Shown: piece after piece, positions 25,684 through 34,590 of the stretch
Numbering within the stretch: position 1 is the first letter of the stretch
Layout of the letters: each line of letters opens with the position of its first letter
Assembly: GCA_046296655.1 (NCBI GenBank)
Contig: JBKBLE010000001.1
Span: forward strand, 62,001-126,000
Reading direction: 5' to 3'
DNA length: 64,000 nucleotides
Source of the DNA: Cloacibacterium sp046296655
Lineage (GTDB): Bacteria > Bacteroidota > Bacteroidia > Flavobacteriales > Weeksellaceae
The notes under the pieces: generated by a model
What the model saw: the letters and a program-made list of their open reading frames with translations, nothing else
The model's database searches: none
Told to the model about the DNA's origin: nothing
Translations under genes and position numbers: made by a program

Positions 25684-27192
25684 ATGGCAAACCAAATTAA
25701 AGGGAAAATTTCACAAATTATCGGTCCAGTTATAGACGTTCTTTTTCAAGAAGTAGAAGAATTACCAAAAATTTATGATGCTCTTGAAATTAAAAAATCA
25801 AACGGAGAAACTGTTGTATTAGAAGTAGAACAACACATTGGTGAAGATATGGTAAGATGTATCTCAATGGACGCTACTGACGGTTTACAAAGAGGGCAAG
25901 AAGTTGTAGCAACAGGAAACCAAATTACCATGCCTACAGGTGATGGTGTAAACGGAAGACTTTTTAACGTAGTAGGTAATGCAATTGACGGACTTCCTAA
26001 TTTATCTAAAGATGGCGGTTTGCCAATCCACAGAGAAGCTCCTCATTTCGATCAGCTTTCTACTTCGGCTGAAGTTTTATTTACTGGTATCAAAGTAATC
26101 GACCTTATCGAACCTTATGCAAAAGGTGGTAAGATTGGTTTATTCGGTGGTGCTGGTGTAGGAAAAACAGTATTAATTCAAGAATTGATCAATAATATTG
26201 CTAAAGGACACGGTGGTTTATCTGTGTTTGCTGGTGTAGGTGAAAGAACAAGAGAAGGAAACGACCTTCTTAGAGAGATGTTAGAATCTGGTATCATTAA
26301 GTATGGTGAAGGTTTCATGCACTCTATGGAAGAAGGTGGATGGGATTTATCTAAAGTAGATTTAGAAGAAATGAAAGATTCTAAATGTACCTTCGTTTTC
26401 GGACAAATGAACGAACCTCCTGGTGCAAGAGCTAGAGTAGCACTTTCTGGTCTTACTGTTGCTGAATATTTCAGAGATGGTGGTGAATCTGGTCAAGGTA
26501 GAGATGTATTATTCTTCGTAGATAATATCTTTAGATTTACTCAAGCGGGTTCTGAGGTATCTGCACTTTTAGGACGTATGCCTTCTGCAGTAGGTTACCA
26601 ACCAACTCTTGCTTCTGAAATGGGAGCAATGCAAGAAAGAATTACTTCTACTAAAAACGGTTCTATTACTTCTGTACAAGCAATCTACGTTCCTGCGGAT
26701 GACTTAACTGACCCGGCTCCAGCAACTACGTTTGCTCACTTAGATGCAACTACCGTATTAGATAGAAAAATTGCTTCATTAGGTATTTATCCAGCAGTAG
26801 ATCCACTAGCTTCTACTTCTAGAATCTTAACTCCAGAAATTTTAGGAAATGAGCATTATGACTGTGCACAAAGAGTAAAAGAAATTCTTCAAAGATATAA
26901 AGCGCTTCAAGATATCATTGCAATCCTTGGTATGGAAGAACTTTCAGAAGAAGATAAATTAGTAGTGTATAGAGCTAGAAAAGTACAGAGATTCTTATCT
27001 CAACCTTTCCACGTTGCAGAGCAATTTACAGGTCTTAAAGGAGCTTATGTAGATATCAAAGATACTATCAAAGGTTTCAACATGATCATCGATGGTGAAT
27101 TAGACCATTTACCAGAAGCTGCTTTCAACTTGAAAGGAACTATCGAAGAAGCTATCGAAGCAGGTGAAAAAATGCTTGCTGAAAACGCTTAA
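25684..27192 (+). CDS. atpD: ATP synthase F1 beta subunit
   Basis: Catalytic subunit of the F1Fo ATP synthase. 502 residues from the ATG at 25684 (MANQIKGKISQIIGP); the in-frame upstream extension runs through the promoter and is rejected. P-loop GGAGVGKT at 155-162; GERTREGNDL with the catalytic Glu; VFGQMNEPPGARARV; ALLGRMPSAVGYQPTL. With atpC it forms a two-gene unit separate from the remaining atp genes, which are not in this window, an arrangement seen in Bacteroidota. Confidence 0.98.
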   Translation: MANQIKGKISQIIGPVIDVLFQEVEELPKIYDALEIKKSNGETVVLEVEQHIGEDMVRCISMDATDGLQRGQEVVATGNQITMPTGDGVNGRLFNVVGNAIDGLPNLSKDGGLPIHREAPHFDQLSTSAEVLFTGIKVIDLIEPYAKGGKIGLFGGAGVGKTVLIQELINNIAKGHGGLSVFAGVGERTREGNDLLREMLESGIIKYGEGFMHSMEEGGWDLSKVDLEEMKDSKCTFVFGQMNEPPGARARVALSGLTVAEYFRDGGESGQGRDVLFFVDNIFRFTQAGSEVSALLGRMPSAVGYQPTLASEMGAMQERITSTKNGSITSVQAIYVPADDLTDPAPATTFAHLDATTVLDRKIASLGIYPAVDPLASTSRILTPEILGNEHYDCAQRVKEILQRYKALQDIIAILGMEELSEEDKLVVYRARKVQRFLSQPFHVAEQFTGLKGAYVDIKDTIKGFNMIIDGELDHLPEAAFNLKGTIEEAIEAGEKMLAENA

Positions 27193-27277
27193 TAAATTAT
27201 AAATGTTAAATTTTAGATTTTAGATTTGATTTCAACAATTTAAAATTTAAAATCTATAATCTATAATTTGAAAAGAA

Positions 27278-27562
27278 ATGAATATTAAAATATTAACTCC
27301 GGAATTTGTAGTTTTTGATGGCGAAGTAGATTCAGTTCTTCTTCCTGGAAAAAATGGTGATTTCCATATCATGAAAAACCACGCCGCTATTGTTTCTTCT
27401 TTAGTGAATGGTAAAGTAAGAATTTTCACAAATGAAATTCAGAATGAAAATTTTGCAAAATTCTTTACCAAAGAAAACGAAAAGAACAGTGTTTTTTCTT
27501 ATTCCATCAACAGTGGTGTAGTAGAATTTAGTAACGATAAAGGAATTATCCTTTGTGATTAA
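27278..27562 (+). CDS. atpC: ATP synthase F1 epsilon subunit, short form
   Basis: 94 residues: only the N-terminal beta-sandwich that joins gamma to the c-ring, with LTPEFVVFDGEVDSVLLPG at the start and HAAIVSSLVNGKVRI in the middle. The C-terminal two-helix domain, which inhibits ATP hydrolysis in the usual protein of about 135 residues, is absent. The stop is followed by a clear terminator, so this looks like the natural end, not a truncation. It lies 85 bp after atpD across an AT-rich inverted-repeat-like spacer. Confidence 0.92.
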   Translation: MNIKILTPEFVVFDGEVDSVLLPGKNGDFHIMKNHAAIVSSLVNGKVRIFTNEIQNENFAKFFTKENEKNSVFSYSINSGVVEFSNDKGIILCD

Positions 27563-27580
27563 AATTCTTCACAATAAATT

Positions 27581-27612
27581 AAAAACTCGAGCAAAATTGC
27601 TCGAGTTTTTTG
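27581..27612 (+). terminator. Rho-independent terminator of atpDC
   Basis: Arms AAAACTCGAGCA and TGCTCGAGTTTT with a 4-nt loop and a T run. Confidence 0.9.
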
Positions 27613-27640
27613 TTATAAATAATAGAATTATCTTTATTTT

Positions 27641-27700
27641 CAATAGAGTCGGGCTTTAGCCCGACTTTTTAATTTTTTATTTCATTGGCTTTAGCCAAAA
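27641..27700 (+). repeat. Dispersed GGGCTTTAGCCC repeat, copy 2
   Basis: CAATAGAG, then GTCGGG-CTTTAG-CCCGAC with a T run, then TTGGCTTTAGCCAAAAC after about 15 bp. The paired bases of the outer stem differ from copies 1 and 3 but stay complementary (GTCGGG/CCCGAC versus ACGGG/CCCGT), a compensatory change that supports a folded structure. Confidence 0.8.
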
Positions 27701-27701
27701 C

Positions 27702-28218
27702 TTAAAGTGTAAGTATGGTGCCATGTTCTTTCAAAATTTTCATTGGCTTAGAATACCAAAACAATTCGAAATCATTAAAATCTAATTCATATTTTGCTTT
27801 TAACTGATTGAATGCTAAGTTTTTATCAGAATGAATAGAAATTTCATCAATGGTTTCAAGAAGCCAAACTGCTTTTTCTTTTTCTAAATTGATACTGAAA
27901 ACATTGGTCTTTTCATGGAAGGTAAGTGTTGCCATTTCCCAAGAATTTCCTTTCTTGGTTTTAGTATAAAATTCAACTAACGGTTTTACACTTGTCCAAA
28001 TGATTTTAGCATTCGGTTTGGTGCTAAAGTGGTCTTCTAATAGACAATCGTGAATATAATCAGGTTTTGGAAAAAATATCTAAGATAACTTCAATTCCCA
28101 AATCCATTTGATGATTTGGAATGTTTTTGGTATTCAAAAAACCTTTCAGGTATGCAGTTGCAGGATACGGTGTATTGAGTTGGGTAAATGGAGGAGTGAT
28201 GAGCAGTAAATCTTTCAA
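27702..28218 (-). pseudogene. Radical SAM protein remnant, internal deletion and frameshift
   Basis: The 5' part from a TTG at 28218 reads LKDLLLITPPFTQLNTPYPA and continues through ATAYLKGFLNT for about 50 residues. This is the N-terminus of the B12-binding-domain radical SAM proteins of Bacteroidota, which are usually several hundred residues longer. The frame then stops near 28075. A second frame starting nearby reads PKPDYIHDCLLEDHF and runs 120-odd residues to the stop at 27702, like the C-terminal domain of such proteins. The CxxxCxxC iron-sulfur core is gone. Family recognition is from memory of the N-terminal signature. The intact tail alone (from the ATG at 27935, 77 residues) could still be translated. 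Confidence 0.6.
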
Positions 28219-28263
28219 AAAATGAATTTTTGCAAAGGTATGATTTTCCTATAGATTTTTGGA

Positions 28264-28297
28264 ATAAAAAATCCGTCAGAAGAGTTTCTAACGGATT
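28264..28297 (-). terminator. Terminator of the capnine-type operon
   Basis: On the minus strand ATCCGTTAGAA and TTCTGACGGAT arms with a CTC-containing loop, then TTTTTTATT. Nearly the same hairpin ends the DUF2723 gene at 34487-34520. Confidence 0.8.
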
Positions 28298-28319
28298 ATA
28301 TAAACTTTATTTTTTAATT

Positions 28320-29594
28320 TTATAAAGGTTTAAATTCTAAACCTTGTTCAGCAAGAAGTTTTTCAGCTTGTTGCTTGTAAACACCATTCACTAATTTATC
28401 GTGAATCGCTTCAAAAGCAGCAAGAGTTTCATTGATTTCAGCATCTGTGTGAGAAGCTGTAGGAATTAATCTTAGAAGAATGCTTCCTTTTGGAATTACT
28501 GGATATACCACTACAGAAGTGAAAATTCCGAAGTTTTCTCTTAAATCTTTAACTAAAAGAGTAGCTTCTACTGGTGTTCCTTGCATGAAAACAGGAGTAA
28601 CACAAGTGTTAGAATTTCCTAAGTTGAAACCTCTTTCCACTAAACCATTTTGTAGTTTTTCTACATTTTCCCAAAGTTTAGCTTTGAGTTCTGGTCTTGT
28701 TCTTAAAAGTTCTAATCTTTTTAAACCTCCAATTACCATTGGCATCGTCAATGATTTTGCGAAAATTTGAGAGCGAAGATTGAATTTTAAGTATCTGATG
28801 ATTTCTTTGTTTCCAGCGATAAATGCTCCGAAACCAGCCATAGATTTAGCAAAAGTAGAGAAGTACACATCAATTTGGTCTTGGCAACCTTGCTCTTCTC
28901 CAGCTCCAGCTCCAGTTTTTCCTAAAGTACCGAAACCATGAGCATCATCTACTAATAAACGGAAACTGTATTGTTTTTTGAATTCTGCAATTTCTTTAAG
29001 CTTACCTTGTTGACCAGTCATCCCGAAAACTCCTTCAGTGATAACTAAAATACCGCCGCCGTTTTCTTCTGCAACTTTAGTCGCTCTTTTAATATTTTTC
29101 TCGAAGCTATCCATGTCGTTATGACGGAACATGAAGCTTTTTCCCATGTGAAGACGAACTCCATCTACAATACATGCGTGAGAATTAGAATCATAAACAA
29201 TTACATCATGTCTAGAAACCAATGCATCGATTGTAGATAACATTCCTTGGTAACCAAAATTCAATAAATAAGCAGATTCTTTGCCTACGAAATCAGCTAA
29301 TTCTCTTTCTAATTGTAAGTGTTGTTCTGTTTCACCAGACATTGCTCTAGCTCCCATCGGATAGAACATTCCGTATTCTGCAGCTGCTTTAGCGTCAGCT
29401 TCTAGAACTTCTGGGTGATTACAAAGTCCTAAATAATCATTTGCACTCCAAAAAATCACTTCTTTTCCTTGGAATTTCATTCTCGGGCCAATTGGACCTT
29501 CTAATCTTGGAAAAATGAAATAACCTTCACCATAATCTGCAAATTGACCTAGAGGACCAGGATTTTCTTTAATTCTTTCAAAAATATCTTTCAT
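28320..29594 (-). CDS. Alpha-oxoamine synthase, candidate cysteate/serine acyltransferase
   Basis: Fold-type I PLP enzyme of the alpha-oxoamine synthase family (serine palmitoyltransferase, AONS, KBL, cysteate acyltransferase), which condenses an amino acid with an acyl thioester and releases CO2. 424 residues. PLP Lys250 in STFAKSMAGFG; DDAHG at 216-220 for the pyridine nitrogen; SNSHACIVDG with the ring-stacking His. It lies 75 bp downstream of a cysteine-synthase-like gene on the same strand. In capnine-producing Bacteroidota a cysteate synthase and a cysteate fatty acyltransferase make sulfonolipids, so this pair fits that pathway. Ordinary serine palmitoyltransferase is the alternative. 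Confidence 0.85.
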   Translation of the reverse strand: MKDIFERIKENPGPLGQFADYGEGYFIFPRLEGPIGPRMKFQGKEVIFWSANDYLGLCNHPEVLEADAKAAAEYGMFYPMGARAMSGETEQHLQLERELADFVGKESAYLLNFGYQGMLSTIDALVSRHDVIVYDSNSHACIVDGVRLHMGKSFMFRHNDMDSFEKNIKRATKVAEENGGGILVITEGVFGMTGQQGKLKEIAEFKKQYSFRLLVDDAHGFGTLGKTGAGAGEEQGCQDQIDVYFSTFAKSMAGFGAFIAGNKEIIRYLKFNLRSQIFAKSLTMPMVIGGLKRLELLRTRPELKAKLWENVEKLQNGLVERGFNLGNSNTCVTPVFMQGTPVEATLLVKDLRENFGIFTSVVVYPVIPKGSILLRLIPTASHTDAEINETLAAFEAIHDKLVNGVYKQQAEKLLAEQGLEFKPL

Positions 29595-29668
29595 TTCGAT
29601 GATATTGTAGATTTGTATTTTAAATTTTAAAAAAATCAGATGCCAAGAAGGACATCTGAATTCTATTT

Positions 29669-30715
29669 TTATTTAATGTATTCTGTTTTAAAAACTTCTT
29701 CGTAATTATGGACACAATTATTGATGAATCCTTGTTCTTCCATCCATTTATCACTGTATACTTTGGTAATGTATCTAGAACCGTGGTCAGGGAAAATAAG
29801 GACAACTAAATCGTTTTCTGAGAAAGGATTTGCGTTTGCATATTGTCTAAGTGCTTGTAAAACAGCTCCAGTAGTATAACCGCCCATAATCGCTTCTTTA
29901 AGTGCGATTTCTCTAGTACAATAAGCACTCATTTCATCATTTACTCTTACAAAATGATCTATTCTGTCAAAAAGTAAAGCGGATGGAATAAGATTTTTTC
30001 CTAATCCTTCAATTTGGTATGAATGAATTTCAGAAGGGTCTATTTCACCTGTTTCGTGATAGGTTTTTAAGATAGAACCATCTGCATCTACACCAATAAT
30101 TTTGATATCAGGATTTTTTTCTTTTAAAAATTTAGCAGAACCTGAAAGTGTTCCACCAGTTCCTGTACAAGCAAAAAGATGAGTGATTTTTCCTTCTGTC
30201 TGTTCCCAAATTTCTGGACCAGTAGAAGAATAATGAGCATCTATATTCAGCTCGTTAAAATATTGATTGATGTAAATAGAATTTGGCGTTTCTTCTGCAA
30301 TTTTTTTCGCTACTTCATAATAAGAACGAGGATCATCTGCAGGAACAGAAGCAGGACAAACGTATACAGTAGCGCCCAAAGCTTTAAGGTAAGCAATTTT
30401 TTCTGGCTTGGTTTTATCACTTACAGAAAGAATACATTTATATCCTTTTATAATACTTACCATAGCGATAGAAAAGCCCGTATTTCCAGAAGTGGTTTCT
30501 ACAATAGTAGCACCAGGAGTTAAAAGACCTTTTCTTTCGGCAGCTTCTATAATGTGAAGCGCTATTCTATCTTTAGTAGAATGCCCCGGATTAAAAGATT
30601 CTATTTTAGCATAAACTTTTGCTGGAATATCCTTAGTTACTTCATTAAGTTTCACCATTGGAGTATTACCAATTAACCCGAGAATATTATCAAAAACGTT
30701 CGTCATTTTCTTCAT
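29669..30715 (-). CDS. Cysteine-synthase-like PLP enzyme, candidate cysteate synthase
   Basis: Fold-type II PLP enzyme of the O-acetylserine sulfhydrylase/cystathionine beta-synthase superfamily. 348 residues (an alternative ATG lies three codons in). PLP Lys48 in HSTKDRIA, where ordinary cysteine synthases read SVKDR; TTSGNTG at 74-80; the phosphate cradle CTGTGGT. It ends in a tail with a Cys (NNCVHNYEE) and has no CBS domains. First gene of a two-gene operon with the alpha-oxoamine synthase. Cysteate synthase would use sulfite with phosphoserine or a similar acceptor; serA and serC lie elsewhere in this window. A plain cysteine synthase remains possible. Confidence 0.82.
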   Translation of the reverse strand: MKKMTNVFDNILGLIGNTPMVKLNEVTKDIPAKVYAKIESFNPGHSTKDRIALHIIEAAERKGLLTPGATIVETTSGNTGFSIAMVSIIKGYKCILSVSDKTKPEKIAYLKALGATVYVCPASVPADDPRSYYEVAKKIAEETPNSIYINQYFNELNIDAHYSSTGPEIWEQTEGKITHLFACTGTGGTLSGSAKFLKEKNPDIKIIGVDADGSILKTYHETGEIDPSEIHSYQIEGLGKNLIPSALLFDRIDHFVRVNDEMSAYCTREIALKEAIMGGYTTGAVLQALRQYANANPFSENDLVVLIFPDHGSRYITKVYSDKWMEEQGFINNCVHNYEEVFKTEYIK

Positions 30716-30978
30716 TTTTCTCTAAAAAAACGTTTGCAAAAATAAGAAAAAAATCAAATAAATTTATCATTTTGTCCTAACATTTTGAACGGAAAGCAAA
30801 TAGAAATAATTTTTTTCATGTTTTTTGTTCAATTCTTTACCAAATTTTAAGCCAAACAAATGTTTAAATTTATTTTTTCATTTTTTTTTCTTAAAATATT
30901 CTTAATAAATCTAAGTTTTAGAAAATATCAGAATAAAAAAACTTAATTTCGCAACATTGTAAATTTTTAAAAATTTCT

Positions 30979-33900
30979 ATGAAGAATTGGACTTTCAAAA
31001 AATGGAATACCATTTTAGGTTGGGTGGTTTTTGCAATCGCATTTTTCACCTATTTATCTACTATTGAACCTAATTTTAGTTTTTGGGATTGCGGAGAGTA
31101 CATCTCGTCTGCCGTAAAATTAGAAGTTACGCACGCTCCTGGGGCTGCATTATTTCAATTAATGGGTGCTGTTGCAGCTATTTTTGGCTTCGGAGATGGT
31201 TCTAAATATTCTGTAATTATCAATGCTATGTCTGCACTATTTAGTGCATTCACCATATTATTTTTATTTTGGACAATCACACATTTTGTAAGAAGACTTT
31301 TGAATAAAGACTTCGAAGATGTAACCGTTTCAGATGAAATTGCCATTCTTTTTGCCGGTGTGATTGGTGCTTTAGCTTTTACTTTTTCAGATACTTTTTG
31401 GTTTTCTGCGGTAGAAGGAGAGGTTTATTCTATGGCGTCTATGTTTATTGCACTTTTGGTTTGGCTCATTACGAAATGGGAAAACGAATATCATGACAGT
31501 GATAATGAACGTTGGCTCATTCTAATTTTCTTTATTACAGGGCTTTCTGTGGGAGTTCACATGATGGTAATGTTAGCGGTTCCTGCCGTTTGTTTGGTTT
31601 ATTATGCTAGAAATTATGAATTTACTTGGAAGAGTTTTATCATTGCTAATTTGGTGACACTTTTCATTCTAGCAGTAGTTTTCAAAGGTATTTTTCCAAT
31701 TATCATGAGTCTTTTCGGTAAATCTGAAATTTTCTTTGTTAATGGACTAGGCTTACCTTTCCATTCAGGAACGATTGCTGCATTTATCATTTTGTTTGCT
31801 TTAATGTATTTAGGAATTTCTTATGCTAGAAAATCTAAAAGTAAATTATATCAAACCATCGCACTATCAGTTATCTACATGATTATTGGTTTTTCTTGTT
31901 GGTTAGTCATTCCAATTAGAGCGAACGCAAATCCGCCAATGAACCTTAATGATCCAGATAACGCCATCGGAATGCTAGATTATTACAATCGTGAGCAATA
32001 CGGAGATTGGCCCACTATTTACGGACAAAACTATACCGCATATTTAGACAATTATGGTATTGAAAAAAATGATGATGGTAGTTATAAAACGCAAAAAACA
32101 GGTGATGTTTACGAAAAAAACGAAAAAACTGGTCGTTATGATATTGTAGGAGAGCGTTTCAATTACGTTTACTCTAAAGAACATGTAAGCATTATGCCGA
32201 GAATGTTCAATGAAGATGAAACCGTGATGAGCAACTACATTTCTATGTATGGAGCGCCAGATTTTGAATTCAATTATGACAATCAAGATATTGCAGATAA
32301 TCCTCAAGCTAAAGAAGTTTTTGACCAATTAAGACAAAAATTTGAAAACGGAAGTATCACGCTTGATGATTACAAACAAGCCAGAGAATATGATTTAATC
32401 AAGGTTCATAGACCTACATTAGCACAAAATCTTACGTATTTTGTAGAATTTCAAATTGGATATTATTTTGTAAGATATCTCATGTGGAATTTTGTAGGAA
32501 GACAGAATGATTTACAAGGTCACATGGAAAATACCAATGGAAACTGGATTTCTGGTATTTCTATAATTGATGACAATTTATGGGGAAGCCAAAAAGATAT
32601 GCCTGCAAAATTCAAAAATGAAAGTACGGTTTATTTCTTCTTTTTACCATTGATTTTAGGACTTTTGGGAGCGTTTTTCCAGTTTAATAAGGATTTTGGA
32701 AGATTCTGGGCGCTACTTTCTTTATTCGTGTTAACCAGTTTTGGAATTATTTTCTACACCGGTGTAAAACCTTTTGAACCAAGAGAAAGAGATTACGCAA
32801 TGGTAGGAAGTTTCTACGCCTTTGCCATTTGGATAGGTTTCGGAGCTGCAGCAATTCTTTGGTATTTACAAGAAAAAATTAAATCAAATGCAGCTACTTG
32901 GATTACTGGAATTGTTTTATTAGGAGTTCCATTGATGATGGGCTTCCAGAATTATAATTCTCACGATAGAAGTGAACGTTATGCAGCTTATGATTTTGCT
33001 TATTCTTCATTGAAATCACTTCCAAAAAATGATATTTTCTTTGTTTATGGTGATAATGATACGTATCCAATTTGGGGATTACAAGAAACGGAGCAATTCA
33101 GAGATGATGTAAAAGTGGTGAATTTCACGCTTCTAGGAACACCTTGGAATATTGACCAAGTAAAACGCAGAACATACAATTCAATGCCAGTTCCGTCAGT
33201 TCTTACCCACGAAGAATACAGAGATGGAACCAATGATCAAGTAGTTTTACTTTCTGCAGAAGATTGGAAAAATTTCATTCAAAATAATGTAGATGCAGGT
33301 GTTCCAGAGAGTTTATTTGAGCCTTACAAAAAATACATGGTTCAAGATTCTATGAACATCAAAGACGCCGTAAATTTCTTAAGAAAAAGAAGTCCAGAAA
33401 AAGATGAAATTTTAAAATTACTTTTCGGGGAAGATAAATATGAGCGTTTTAATTTCTTGCCTGTTTCTAGATTTGTTCTTCCTGTAAATAAAGCAAATGC
33501 GGTAAAATCTGGAATTATTTCTGCTAAAGATTTACCGAATACAGTAGACCAAATTACCATAGATTACAAAAGAAAAAATATGTTCAAAGCCAATTATATT
33601 TTAATGGATATTTTGGCGAATTTCGATTGGAAACGTCCTATCAATTTCTCAGTGGGCGGAATTTATGATGACGAAAACATTTTCTATTTGAAAGATTATC
33701 TTCAGTTTGATGGATTCAGTTATAGATTAGTGCCTATTAAAACAGAAGAAAGAGAAGATGGCGAAATGGGAAGAGTAGATGCTGAAGATTTATATAAAAT
33801 TGTCAAAAATTACAAATGGGGCAATTTCAAAAATCTAAATGTTCACATGGACGAAACTTGTACACAGAACATTGTAAGTTACAGAAGTTCTGCAAGTAGA

Positions 33901-34464
33901 GCCGCAGAAGCATTAACTGTAGAAGGTAAAAAAGCTAAAGCCATCGAAGTTTTAGATTTAGCAAGCAGAGAAATTCCTTCTACCAAATATAATGACCCTC
34001 GTTCTTTAAGTGCAATGGTTTATGGATATATTGTTGCAGGTCAAGAACAAAAAGGATTGAAATTGGCAGAGCAATTAAAAAGAGATATTTTCGAAGAATA
34101 TGACTATTATTTGTCGCTTTCTAAATATGAACAGAAATATGTGAAAAAACAGATGAATGCTCAACCTATCTTGTATTCATTGGTAACAGGAGCAGTTTCT
34201 GATGCATATAAGAAAATCGGTCAAAAAGATAAAGGTTACAATTACTTGTTAAAATCCATCGAACCGATTGATAAGAGATTTAAAAATTTCATCAGTGATT
34301 TACAGATGGCAGGAAAAGAAAAAGCCTTCAACGAAGCTGAAAAAGTACAAAAAATCACACCGTTTTATTCTTATTTGTTTGAAGTAATGAAACCTTATGA
34401 TTCTACTTATCCAAAAGAAAAAGAAGCAGAAATCACCAGACAAATGATGAAAGCAACGAACTAG
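30979..34464 (+). CDS. DUF2723 GT-C membrane glycosyltransferase
   Basis: 1161 residues. The N-terminal half is a GT-C-type membrane domain starting FAIAFFTYLSTIEPNFSFWD; the acidic pair Asp37/Glu40 (WDCGEY) in the first periplasmic loop sits where GT-C enzymes keep catalytic acids. Roughly 12 or more transmembrane helices extend to about 650, with a soluble Asn/Asp-rich insertion at about 340-500. The C-terminal 450 residues are periplasmic and include TPR-like helices. The DUF2723 family includes human TMEM260, a protein O-mannosyltransferase, so O-mannosylation of secreted proteins is a reasonable inference. Monocistronic with a strong terminator. Confidence 0.85.
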   Translation: MKNWTFKKWNTILGWVVFAIAFFTYLSTIEPNFSFWDCGEYISSAVKLEVTHAPGAALFQLMGAVAAIFGFGDGSKYSVIINAMSALFSAFTILFLFWTITHFVRRLLNKDFEDVTVSDEIAILFAGVIGALAFTFSDTFWFSAVEGEVYSMASMFIALLVWLITKWENEYHDSDNERWLILIFFITGLSVGVHMMVMLAVPAVCLVYYARNYEFTWKSFIIANLVTLFILAVVFKGIFPIIMSLFGKSEIFFVNGLGLPFHSGTIAAFIILFALMYLGISYARKSKSKLYQTIALSVIYMIIGFSCWLVIPIRANANPPMNLNDPDNAIGMLDYYNREQYGDWPTIYGQNYTAYLDNYGIEKNDDGSYKTQKTGDVYEKNEKTGRYDIVGERFNYVYSKEHVSIMPRMFNEDETVMSNYISMYGAPDFEFNYDNQDIADNPQAKEVFDQLRQKFENGSITLDDYKQAREYDLIKVHRPTLAQNLTYFVEFQIGYYFVRYLMWNFVGRQNDLQGHMENTNGNWISGISIIDDNLWGSQKDMPAKFKNESTVYFFFLPLILGLLGAFFQFNKDFGRFWALLSLFVLTSFGIIFYTGVKPFEPRERDYAMVGSFYAFAIWIGFGAAAILWYLQEKIKSNAATWITGIVLLGVPLMMGFQNYNSHDRSERYAAYDFAYSSLKSLPKNDIFFVYGDNDTYPIWGLQETEQFRDDVKVVNFTLLGTPWNIDQVKRRTYNSMPVPSVLTHEEYRDGTNDQVVLLSAEDWKNFIQNNVDAGVPESLFEPYKKYMVQDSMNIKDAVNFLRKRSPEKDEILKLLFGEDKYERFNFLPVSRFVLPVNKANAVKSGIISAKDLPNTVDQITIDYKRKNMFKANYILMDILANFDWKRPINFSVGGIYDDENIFYLKDYLQFDGFSYRLVPIKTEEREDGEMGRVDAEDLYKIVKNYKWGNFKNLNVHMDETCTQNIVSYRSSASRAAEALTVEGKKAKAIEVLDLASREIPSTKYNDPRSLSAMVYGYIVAGQEQKGLKLAEQLKRDIFEEYDYYLSLSKYEQKYVKKQMNAQPILYSLVTGAVSDAYKKIGQKDKGYNYLLKSIEPIDKRFKNFISDLQMAGKEKAFNEAEKVQKITPFYSYLFEVMKPYDSTYPKEKEAEITRQMMKATN

Positions 34465-34486
34465 TTTTTCAATTAAAATTCTATAT

Positions 34487-34520
34487 AAAATCCGTTAGAA
34501 ATATTCTGACGGATTTTTTT
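34487..34520 (+). terminator. Terminator of the DUF2723 gene
   Basis: AAATCCGTTAGAA, a short loop, TTCTGACGGATTTTTTT. It closely matches the minus-strand terminator at 28264-28297. Confidence 0.88.
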
Positions 34521-34540
34521 ATGACTGAAAGTCTAAAATC

Positions 34541-34571
34541 TTTGACAGCGATTTTTTTAAAACTATATTTG
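34541..34571 (+). promoter_or_regulatory. Promoter of the GT-C gene at 34591
   Basis: TTTG at 34541-34544, a 19-nt spacer, and TATATTTG at 34564-34571: a full Bacteroidota consensus promoter, ending 19 bp before the ATG. Confidence 0.75.
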
Positions 34572-34590
34572 TAAAAATTTACACGAAAAA

